DNA from: Pseudomonas quercus
GTDB lineage: Bacteria; Pseudomonadota; Gammaproteobacteria; Pseudomonadales; Pseudomonadaceae
Length of the DNA: 64,000 nt
Direction: 5' to 3'
Assembly: GCF_012033695.1 (NCBI RefSeq)
Contig: NZ_JAAVJI010000006.1
Span: 1 to 64,000, forward strand
The notes under the pieces were generated by a model. It did no database searches, was not told where the DNA came from, and saw only the letters and a list, made by a program, of their open reading frames with translations. Both the position numbers and the translations under genes were made by a program. Position 1 is the first letter of the stretch; every line of letters begins with the position of its first letter. Shown here piece by piece: positions 18,511-26,213 of the stretch.

Positions 18511-18813
18511 TCACTGCTCCGCAGAATCGATTTTTTTTGAGGACTCGATAGTCAGGACGACACTCTTGTCCGCCATGCGTCCGAGCCCTTTTGCCGTGCG
18601 TATGTCAGAGAAGACAGGTTCACCATTCTGTATCTGCCCCAGAATCTCAAACTGATCTGCTGCGGCCCGTACGGCCATGGGAGCCGAGAGGTGCGCTGTG
18701 TTCATCAGCCTCTCGGCCATCAAGCCGATCAAACCTAGATCACCAACCTCCTCGCGCAGTTGAGCGAAGTGGTACATCTGGCGGCCAGGTGTTAGCACTA
18801 CATTCTGACTCAT
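18511..18813 (-). CDS. Small hypothetical protein (100 aa)
   Basis: The start is placed at ATG 18813 because CGGAG lies eight bases upstream; the frame is open further, to 19176, but the extension has no ribosome binding site and unlikely composition. The product begins MSQNVVLTPGRQMYHFAQLREE, has a helical middle and ends in a strand plus KKIDSAEQ. The spacing of one base to the 502-residue gene indicates translational coupling. I recognise no family. Confidence 0.6.
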   Translation of the reverse strand: MSQNVVLTPGRQMYHFAQLREEVGDLGLIGLMAERLMNTAHLSAPMAVRAAADQFEILGQIQNGEPVFSDIRTAKGLGRMADKSVVLTIESSKKIDSAEQ

Positions 18814-19042
18814 GAGAAAAACTCCGATTGATTTTGTCGTGAGGAGAACAGTACCGGCAACAACATCAAGGACACAGGATCTAACCTTACGAGGTCGTGA
18901 GGTTGCGAAAAAGACGGGGCAAAATGGCCCGAGGTGTTCACGGCGGCCGCCTTGGGGATGGGCCTTCCAAGCGCAGGGATGAAGCGTTATTAGCACTGAC
19001 GCACCGATGCGCTCCTCAGTCGTTGAAGAGCGCATCGGATGA

Positions 19043-20833
19043 TTAATGCGTTTTTCGGTGCTTAAGTCTGGCGCTACGGGCTTTGATGACAATGGAGGTG
19101 TAGGCAATGGACAGCGAAATTGCATTGGGCTGTTCAGCCAAAAACAACAAATGACGTCCAATGGTCTCTGGGTCAAAGCCTTTGATGGCCTCGTTGGTCA
19201 ACGCGTCCAGATCTATGGTTGAGACTATCGGCTCCTCCATAGGAATCGATTCGGATAGTGAATCAGGGTGTTGTTCAGCAGGCTCTGACATTTCTGAATA
19301 TTGGGTACTCGCAACACTTGGCTCTCGGTCGTGAGAACGAAGGTTTATCTCATCGAGCTTGGCTGGGTTCGCTTGGGCCGACAAATCCTTTCGAGCTGAT
19401 GAGGCCGCACTGATCGGCGTCTGTTGAAACATGTCCGGGGTATCCATTCTCACGGGTGCGACAGGCCCCGGTTCGTCAGTGCCCAAAGCGGCAGCGGCGC
19501 GATACCGGACAAGGACTGACTGTCCAAAGCTGAGCCTAAACCAGCGCCATGCTGTATTTTTCTGCATTCCAGAATAAGGCTCACCGGTAGCAACCGCGTT
19601 GCCCAGTCCTTCAATGAAGGTTTGATTGCCTTCGCAGGACAACATATCGATGACCGCACGGGGTGCTTGCCAATAAAGCGTGTCAGGGTAGTTGAAGGTT
19701 GCGGCCGATCCTCTCTGGCTCACCTCGTACATCCGACTGGCTTCTTCGGTAATGTAGTCACTGTCCTGGATCGGCCCGATGAATCGAGCTTCCGGATTCG
19801 CAGCACCAATCAATGCTCCAGCCATCGTTGCGATCGTGTCGGTATCGCTGTCGAGTAGGTTAGCGACTGTTTCGATAGTCTCCTGAGACCCATATCGTTT
19901 AGCAATGAAAGCCGCCACGTTGGCAAACAAAGCGCATTTGAGGCCTGAGCCGCGCTCCTCCTTGCTCAGCCCATTCTCCAAGGCAATCAGTTGGGCGTAA
20001 ACGATGGCTCCGTCCGCGTGATAGCTCTTCTCGATCAATTCACGCGCATTGCGCACGGACTGTTGCCATTCGTTCGCAGTGTCCTCAAGCGACGCACTCA
20101 GGCTGCGACCAGACTTCTCTTCCCAGGTGGGCTGCCAGAATGTAGAGAGCTCGTTATCGTTCGCAACGATCGTCGCGATGTTCCTGATATCAGTTGCATA
20201 GTCGAGCCATTCCTCAGGCCCTGGAGTCTTTCCAGTGTCGAGTGTGTGGGCAAGGCTCAAAGCATGAACGATTGCTCCAGCCACACCTCGCATGTGCCCA
20301 TGGGTGCACAAGGCGTTTCGAGCGACATCAGGAAGGAACGAATCTTTATTCTTCAGATTCGCCGCAGCCCAAACGTGGGGCTGCACGCGCATGGCTGCGC
20401 CATTGCCTCCTCCGTTTTCATACCCTACAAAGAAGTTACTAAACCAGCTGTGGCTTCGGTTACACAGCGCGCTCGCAGCGGACTTGCTGCCTCGGCCCGC
20501 TCCAAGGGCATAGGATTGCCAGACCGGGAGCTCTATCTTTGCGAATGCTTCAACGTCGAAATAGCCTTGTCCGGTGATAGCTCGACAGGTGGAGAGGCGC
20601 AACTGGGTATCGTCAGAGTAAGCACCAGCAGGAAGCTGAACCTTCGCCCCGAAGCGCCCGCCGACGAGACGTTTCCAACTCTCGGTGCGGCTGACCCTGG
20701 AGTGACCTAATCGCTGTTGCACAGTCCTGTCTGAGGCAAGCTCTGTGGGGAAGCCCAGCGCATCGCCATAGGCCGACCAGAGAGCAGATGAGATCGTGCG
20801 TTTGAGTCGATTTTCTGACATTGAATGGCTCAC
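19043..20833 (-). CDS. DraG-type ADP-ribosylglycohydrolase with C-terminal extension (596 aa)
   Basis: Residues 10-345 have the ADP-ribosylhydrolase (DraG/ARH) pattern: ALWSAYGDALGFPTE (about 17-31), the metal-binding GAYSDDTQLRLS (70-81), GGGNGAAMRV (141-150), THGH (177-180) and LLDSDTDTIATMAGALIG (326-343). These Asp/Thr residues bind two Mg ions and remove ADP-ribose from modified substrates. About 240 residues follow: a further helical region, then an acidic, Ser/Glu-rich linker and a final helix, perhaps for partner binding. The GTG start overlaps the DarT-like stop by four bases (GTGA); an ATG lies four codons in. It is the probable antitoxin reversing the DarT-like modification. Confidence 0.8.
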   Translation of the reverse strand: MSHSMSENRLKRTISSALWSAYGDALGFPTELASDRTVQQRLGHSRVSRTESWKRLVGGRFGAKVQLPAGAYSDDTQLRLSTCRAITGQGYFDVEAFAKIELPVWQSYALGAGRGSKSAASALCNRSHSWFSNFFVGYENGGGNGAAMRVQPHVWAAANLKNKDSFLPDVARNALCTHGHMRGVAGAIVHALSLAHTLDTGKTPGPEEWLDYATDIRNIATIVANDNELSTFWQPTWEEKSGRSLSASLEDTANEWQQSVRNARELIEKSYHADGAIVYAQLIALENGLSKEERGSGLKCALFANVAAFIAKRYGSQETIETVANLLDSDTDTIATMAGALIGAANPEARFIGPIQDSDYITEEASRMYEVSQRGSAATFNYPDTLYWQAPRAVIDMLSCEGNQTFIEGLGNAVATGEPYSGMQKNTAWRWFRLSFGQSVLVRYRAAAALGTDEPGPVAPVRMDTPDMFQQTPISAASSARKDLSAQANPAKLDEINLRSHDREPSVASTQYSEMSEPAEQHPDSLSESIPMEEPIVSTIDLDALTNEAIKGFDPETIGRHLLFLAEQPNAISLSIAYTSIVIKARSARLKHRKTH

Positions 20834-21468
20834 TTAATCTCATCAAACAGGTCGGGATTCACGATCACGGGCACCACTCGATGATTCACTGCGTACATTT
20901 GTGCGACGATCTCATTGCTGTCCGAATCACAGCGCGCGTAGACCCGCTGCAGGTGATCAGTCGAGACCTCGCCTGGGTACAGAATCTCTGCTTGAGGACA
21001 AGTGGGAAGGTACAACGGGTGATCAGCGGGGCGAGCGATTACGTTATTTGACCATAGCGTGGTGCGTTCATTGAACGCGGCTTCCAACCCAGCAATACCC
21101 TGGGCCCGGCGTACCCCGGAGTAGATGTTGTTGGTCGTCGTAAACCAGACACCGTCGTGCTGCATTATCTCAGGTGAGAAATCAAAAATGCACCAGAAAA
21201 AATCCTTCTCGCGGTGCCAGTTACCTGAAAAATGAAAGAAGCTGGTGTTGATACGGCTGATCGAGAGATTAGCGTAGTCCAGCCAGGCTGCATCCTTGTT
21301 CCTGCTCTGTGCATTAGGTTGAAAAATGTGCTTGAGCTGCTCGTCAGCATCGAGGCGCTGGCGAGATTTAAGTCCGTTGGATGCAAATATCCCTAGCGCA
21401 CCACGATTGGTCGTGAAGTGAACAATGGATTCGATACGCCGTTCCTTGGAAAACTCGTCGATGGTCAT
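20830..21468 (-). CDS. DarT-family DNA ADP-ribosyltransferase (DUF4433) (212 aa)
   Basis: DarT enzymes attach ADP-ribose from NAD+ to bases in DNA. The N-terminal NAD-binding pattern IVHFTTNRGALGIFASNGL (residues 15-33) matches the family H-x-T arrangement. DYANLSISRINTSFF (64-78) corresponds to the strand before the donor loop, with Arg 56 just upstream. PQAEILYPGEVSTDHLQRVY (158-177) places Glu 161 as the catalytic glutamate. Length is typical. The ATG overlaps the helicase stop and the stop overlaps the DraG-like start, both by four bases, so all three are translationally coupled. It is the likely toxin, modifying phage or host DNA. Confidence 0.75.
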   Translation of the reverse strand: MTIDEFSKERRIESIVHFTTNRGALGIFASNGLKSRQRLDADEQLKHIFQPNAQSRNKDAAWLDYANLSISRINTSFFHFSGNWHREKDFFWCIFDFSPEIMQHDGVWFTTTNNIYSGVRRAQGIAGLEAAFNERTTLWSNNVIARPADHPLYLPTCPQAEILYPGEVSTDHLQRVYARCDSDSNEIVAQMYAVNHRVVPVIVNPDLFDEIK

Positions 21469-22886
21469 ACCTTCACTTCCGTGTACAGGTCACTGTCGAT
21501 GAGCCGCATGATATCGGGAGTGTCCGAGGTTTTGAAGCCGACCACGACGCTCTCTCTCGCTCGACCTACACCCATGGCTATTAATCTGCGTAGCCGTGTG
21601 GACAGTTCATATTCATCGTTGCCTTGTTCGTCATCTGCGTCGTCTTTGGGGGCCGGGATATCGAGAATGCTTCCGTCCAAGCCGATCATGATCACGTGAT
21701 CGAATTCCAGGCCTTTGCTGGAGTGGACACTGCACAATGCGATGTTTTCTGTGCCTTGAGGCCAATTAGGCTCTCCCGTCAGCTCGACGTAGCCCAGCTT
21801 CAATGATCTAAGCATTGGCTTGAGATCCCGGAACCAAATCCTTGGGTGGAGAAAGGCAACTGATTCCTTCTCCAGATCTATTCCTTTGAGATAGTTGACA
21901 GCCCATTTCAGCTGATCTGGGTACTCGCCCGTCACCACCATGGGCTTGACGCCGTTAGATCTCGCGTTGTCGAAATTGGGCATGGTGCCATTGTCATCCA
22001 GCGTCAAGCCGGTCAGCAGCGCGCTCGCAAACTGTGCAATTTCCCGAGTGTTTCGGTAGTTGGTTTGAAGTCGGCTGCTCTTCTCGGGCCTCAACGTTAC
22101 GCCGACTTCGCTCCAGGTAAAGTTACGGCTATAGATGCGCTGAGCGCTGTCCAGGACGAACGTGACAGTCGCATCCTCAGATCTCTGATTGAGAACGGCA
22201 CGAATCTCATTGGCCGAGAAATCTTGAGTCTCGTCCACAACGATCACGTCGTATCGGCGCAGCGTCTGATCCGAAAGCGTCGCTGCCAGATCATTCCAAT
22301 CCCGCAGGTTTTTTGCCTTCTTCATTTCGTTGTAGGGGCGGATAACTTCGTCCAGCAGTCGCTGCCGAGCCGGGCGCTCCATACGAGGGGTAATCCCACG
22401 ACCATCCCGGCGAGCCGTCAGGTAGTCGTCAAGATTTTCTGGTGCGAATCGTCCAAGAACGTAGCCGGCCTCATCGACCACGAAATCGACGTCCATTTTC
22501 ATGCGGCCTGCCAAACTTTTCAGGTGGCCGGCCGTCTCGGCAATGTCGATGATGGTTTGGGCGCCAGTCAGGTGCTTGGCCCATTTATTGAAGGTGTAGA
22601 AATCAAGATTCACCAAAGGCTCATTCACGAATTGTCGTTCAGTGAGCTCTGCGATGTACCCCCTCAATGTTCGGTTGAACGTCAGCACCAGGATATTTAC
22701 TAACCCCGGTGTCTTGCGCTTTTTCTCGCGGTTCAGATAAAAACCAGCCGCTGAACGAAGCTTAAGCAACGCAGTGGTGGTTTTGCCGCTGCCTGCAGCT
22801 CCACGAATCACTTCAACCCCAGCGCTGCTTCGGGAAAAAAGTGCCAGTTGTTCTGGGCTTGGCTTGACGTTAATCAATGCCTTCAC
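21465..22886 (-). CDS. Short UvrD/Rep-like SF1 helicase, first gene of the DarT-like operon (473 aa)
   Basis: Superfamily 1 motifs are all present: Walker A GAAGSGKTTTA (29-39), motif II VIVVDETQDFSA (about 214-225), motif III VTFVLDSAQRIY, motif IV around LQTNYRN, motif V HSSKGLEFDHVIMIG and motif VI GVGRARESVVV. At 473 residues it is shorter than UvrD or PcrA (about 700), lacking much of the 2B region, like DUF2075/UvrD-like helicases in defence loci. It starts the minus-strand operon and is coupled to the DarT-like gene by a four-base overlap. It may unwind or sense DNA so that the ADP-ribosyltransferase reaches single strands, which is inference. Confidence 0.8.
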   Translation of the reverse strand: MKALINVKPSPEQLALFSRSSAGVEVIRGAAGSGKTTTALLKLRSAAGFYLNREKKRKTPGLVNILVLTFNRTLRGYIAELTERQFVNEPLVNLDFYTFNKWAKHLTGAQTIIDIAETAGHLKSLAGRMKMDVDFVVDEAGYVLGRFAPENLDDYLTARRDGRGITPRMERPARQRLLDEVIRPYNEMKKAKNLRDWNDLAATLSDQTLRRYDVIVVDETQDFSANEIRAVLNQRSEDATVTFVLDSAQRIYSRNFTWSEVGVTLRPEKSSRLQTNYRNTREIAQFASALLTGLTLDDNGTMPNFDNARSNGVKPMVVTGEYPDQLKWAVNYLKGIDLEKESVAFLHPRIWFRDLKPMLRSLKLGYVELTGEPNWPQGTENIALCSVHSSKGLEFDHVIMIGLDGSILDIPAPKDDADDEQGNDEYELSTRLRRLIAMGVGRARESVVVGFKTSDTPDIMRLIDSDLYTEVKV

Positions 22887-23148
22887 AATGCAGTCCTTGG
22901 CAATAGAATGCTAATGCTATCACTGCTACGCGAGCACTTGTGCACGTGCAGCAGCGATCAAGACCAAAGTCTATAGGAGCATTCTCAAATGGGATGTTGT
23001 GCTAATGTTCAGATTGCCCACCTGTACATGCCGACGAACGATGGGGCGGCCCTCTCGTTCACGTTGTCCCTAGACTCAGGTCAGCATGCCTCGAGCCTGA
23101 TCAAAAAGGTGGGTCGCGAGCGCTAACGCCCGCGCGGTTTCGTCGGGG

Positions 23149-23802
23149 TCAAGGAGCGTAGGTGAGCTCAGCACCCCATGCATCTTTGTCTTGGGCATGC
23201 AAAGACCAAAATGCATCCGCTACACCATGGGCCTCAATGGAGCCGGGCTTTACGAATGCGCAAACCGTGACTGTTGCGACGTGTACGCCCTGATCCTTTG
23301 CGGACTCGAAAAGTCCCAAAGCGAGAGCCCGAATGCCGGCTTTACCCAAACTAAGCGAAAGGTAATCAGGATTGGGAGTGACGCCGAAACCTCCCCCGGT
23401 GAGAAGGATGGATCCGCTTCCATGTGCGGCCATGCCTGGCATTACTGATTGGGCCGTGACCATCGCACCTGCGATGTTGACAGCGAGGTCGCTGGCGAAC
23501 GTGTCGGTCGGCTGGTCAGCCAGTGCTGCTTGTCGCAGGTTCGCGGCGTTGTAGTGAACGACATCAATCGCACCGTATTTGGCGTTAACGCTATTGATCA
23601 ACTGGTTGATGCTGCCTGCGTCGCTCGCATCTACCTGGTAGGTGGCGACTGTGAATCCCTGTTTTCCGAGGCCTTGGGCAAGCTCAAAGGTCTTGTTCAA
23701 ATCGCGTGAACTCAAGATGACCCTGAATCCTTCCCGGGCGAACCGTTCTGCGGTTGCCAGGCCGATGCCAGGGCCAGTGCCGATGCTAAGAAACGTCTTC
23801 AT
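23149..23802 (-). CDS. Atypical short-chain dehydrogenase/reductase (217 aa)
   Basis: This is a Rossmann-fold SDR: the N-terminal cofactor motif TGPGIGLA (GxxxGxG), VILSSRD with Arg for NADPH preference, YNAA in place of NNAG, and a C-terminal SLGKAGIRAL segment. The canonical YxxxK tyrosine is not in register: the nearest Tyr is seven residues before the Lys, so catalysis may be altered, as in other atypical SDRs. At 217 residues it is slightly short. It is divergent from a LysR-type regulator, now a pseudogene, which is the usual arrangement for a regulated SDR. The substrate is unknown. Confidence 0.75.
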   Translation of the reverse strand: MKTFLSIGTGPGIGLATAERFAREGFRVILSSRDLNKTFELAQGLGKQGFTVATYQVDASDAGSINQLINSVNAKYGAIDVVHYNAANLRQAALADQPTDTFASDLAVNIAGAMVTAQSVMPGMAAHGSGSILLTGGGFGVTPNPDYLSLSLGKAGIRALALGLFESAKDQGVHVATVTVCAFVKPGSIEAHGVADAFWSLHAQDKDAWGAELTYAP

Positions 23803-23889
23803 GTACTGCTCCTTTATCCGTAAGGGGATTTCGGAAAAAGGCTAACAGATGCAAAATCGATGATAATCGGGATAAAAAGAATTTCTATT

Positions 23890-24813
23890 ATGCAAAAAAT
23901 GCAGGAATTGCTGGGTAGGGTCAGTCTGGATGAGTTGTCGGCCTTCGTCGCGATCGTTGAGTCGACAAGTTTTGTAGAAGCCGCCAAGGTTGTCGGAAAA
24001 GATCCCACTATCGTTTCCCGTCGACTTGCTCAACTTGAAGCGCGACTGGGTGTGTAGCTACTCCCGCGGACAACTCGGCGTGTGCATTTGACAGGTAGGG
24101 CACATCCACTATCAAAGGATTCGCACACTCCTCGATGAGCTCGATAGCGCAGGTCAGGAGGCGAGTAATTTCGCGTCGACCCCCCAAGGATTGTTGAGAG
24201 TTTCCTTGCCGGTAGCTTTTGGGCGTCGGTGGGTTGCACCGTTGCTGCCTGGCTTCATCGAAAAATATCCGAACATTCGATTAGACGTACGATTTGCCGA
24301 TCGATATGTGGACGTGGTTGCGGAAGGCTTCGACGTTGCCGTGCGGGTGAGGGGCTTAGAGACAGTTCGATGGTTGCCCGCCAGATTGCGGCTTTCTCGG
24401 GCCTGCTCTATGCCGCGCCTTCTTATTTAGAAAAGCGTGGGGTGCCACAGGCCCCAGCCGACCTAAGCCATCACTCATGCTTGGGTTTCAGCAGCCATGC
24501 CAGTTGGCCCGACTGGATTTCAAAGCAAGGCCAGTTGCGCAAGACAGTCCGTCCACTGGGGCCTATTGTGAGTGATAATTCGGAGGCTTTACTGCAAGCG
24601 GCCATCGAAGGCACGGGGATAATCCTGACGGCCGATTGGCTCGCCGGCGCGGCTGCCCGGAGCGGTCTGCTTGTCCCGGTATTGCCTGGTTGGCGAGGCT
24701 CAGAGGAAGGAGCTGTTCATGCTGTGATACCCCCCGGGCGACTCATTCAGACGAAAACGAGGGTCTTTGTTGACGAGATTACACATGCCATCCAGGCAGG
24801 ATGGGATCAATGA
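23890..24813 (+). pseudogene. Broken LysR-family regulator divergent from the SDR gene
   Basis: The N-terminal helix-turn-helix is clear (LDELSAFVAIVESTSFVEAA ... VSRRLAQLEARLGV) but is followed by TAG at 24055. Coding then resumes in frame with LLPRTTRRVHLTG, moves to another frame near 24100 (YQRIRTLLDELDSAG ... LLRVSLPVAFGRRWV) and changes again near 24350 (SSMVARQIAAFSGLLYAAP) before ending at TGA 24811-24813. At least one nonsense and two frameshift lesions are needed. The intact ancestor would be about 300 residues, standard for LysR regulators. Its loss probably leaves the SDR gene without its original control. Confidence 0.85.
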
Positions 24814-24908
24814 GGATTACGCCCCCATAGAGTCCGGTCTCTGATAGCGTCGATCAATACAAACTGCCTCTAGCGCTGCGCCAGGAGGTTAGTAAAGCCC
24901 ACGATGCT

Positions 24909-25490
24909 TTACACCAACAGACCTGTTTGCCATAGGAAGCCATCTCCGACTAGCTGCGGGTGGTAAGACACGTCTTCACCCATGCTATCGGAATGACCAA
25001 GACAAGCCATGCCCATATAGTCCGGCCGCTGGTGACGCACGCCAACAGAGATGAAAAATGTAAGATCGATAATCTCATGGCTCGGAAGCTTCAACCAGGC
25101 ATGAATGTTGACAGCCTGCAGCGCTAAATTTTGCTTCAGCATCTGCTTGAGTTTTCCTTCGGGCGTATGGAAAACGGCCTCATTTCCGAATCTTACGTAG
25201 CCGAGCGTGATAGCCACCGGCACATCGAAAATTCCCTCTAAGGGCTCACGCAGTGCGAGCGCGACGTCGAGGCATTTGCCTGCAAGGACTTCGGGCAGAT
25301 GCCCTCCATAGAGGCCTTTCATGCACCTCCGGATGTCGCGAGTCGTATCGTCGTTGACGAAGCGTCTGGGTGTTGAGGTGAATTCGGGTGGGTTGAGTTG
25401 CCACTTACGGGTTCTCTTCAGCGCGTCGTCGAACTCTTTCTCATAGCTTGTCGGTCTGACTCTGTTGAACAGCGTTCCAAAGAAAGACAT
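24909..25490 (-). CDS. Putative cysteine-hydrolase-like protein (193 aa)
   Basis: The start is set at ATG 25490, with GAGG five bases upstream; an earlier ATG at 25526 lacks one. The segment LAGKCLDVALALREPLEG followed about 55 residues later by NIHAWLKLPSHEIIDLTFF has the Cys...His...Asp spacing and HAW(x)nIIDLT style of transglutaminase-like or papain-like hydrolases. I propose a Cys-His-Asp enzyme, but the fold is inferred from these short motifs. No signal peptide or membrane helix is seen. It stands alone between the LysR relic and the small-gene relic. Confidence 0.5.
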   Translation of the reverse strand: MSFFGTLFNRVRPTSYEKEFDDALKRTRKWQLNPPEFTSTPRRFVNDDTTRDIRRCMKGLYGGHLPEVLAGKCLDVALALREPLEGIFDVPVAITLGYVRFGNEAVFHTPEGKLKQMLKQNLALQAVNIHAWLKLPSHEIIDLTFFISVGVRHQRPDYMGMACLGHSDSMGEDVSYHPQLVGDGFLWQTGLLV

Positions 25491-25732
25491 CTGGCCTCTA
25501 TCGCCGCGCACGGAGGCGGCTCTCACCTGATGGTGGCCATCATATCGAGCTCATGGGCGGTGACCTAATGGGCACTGCCCGGCCGGTAAGTAGGCGTTGG
25601 CGCTGCCGATCGCTGCCATGCTGGCAGTGCTGAAACGGCCAAACAAGCTGTCTCCGGCACCTCAATCTATTCCCATATGGATGGCTCGATCTGTAACCAG
25701 CGCCAGTGAGCTGTGTACACGGCAATCGATCA

Positions 25733-26064
25733 CTACGTCGACTGCACTGAAATGACTTCAACGTATCGCTACTTCTTCTTGGCCAGTTTAACTGCCTCCT
25801 GCTCAGCCAGCAGCGTACTCAAGGTATCGGTGTCGTGGATCAGCTCGATGTTTTGCCTTCGAACTCGTTACCCACTTGCAAGGTTACTCGCAGGCGCGGG
25901 GTGAACGCCTTATCGGTCTTCTTTATGGGCAGCAGCTTCGCCAACTGTCCGGGGCCGATTTGTGGTGTCAGCTTAGGTGCTAAGGGTGCGGTCACTTGAG
26001 GTGCAGGCGCGAGGCCGCCGAAGAGCGCTCGGCGCATCTCTTCTTCAGTCAAATCTGTGTTCAT
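25733..26064 (-). pseudogene. Decayed paralogue of the LTEEQMRAALFG small protein at 2416
   Basis: The start (ATG 26064) encodes LTEEEMRRALFGG, a proline-rich linker and PRLRVTLQVGNEFEGKTSS before a stop at 25840. Moving one frame near 25855 gives NIELIHDTDTLSTLLAEQEA, then TAG at 25769-25771, then RYVEVISVQST. These segments align in order with VDVFIHDSGNLSTLVAQQEA and YKYIEIHSVEQV of the intact protein at 2416-2769. At least one frameshift and one nonsense change have therefore inactivated the C-terminal domain. The first 74 residues could still be translated. Its start lies 150 bases from the divergent KAP NTPase gene. Confidence 0.75.
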
Positions 26065-26213
26065 GTCGTTTCTCGCGGGGATGTTGCTGGCATAAGCCTA
26101 CCATTTCGTAATGCGGTCGTGAGGGCGCCGGGAGCACGATGCGTGACGCCGTTGCCTCTTCGGATACATGGAACATACAGTTGCGACATGTAACTCAAGG
26201 ACAGAATAATTTT

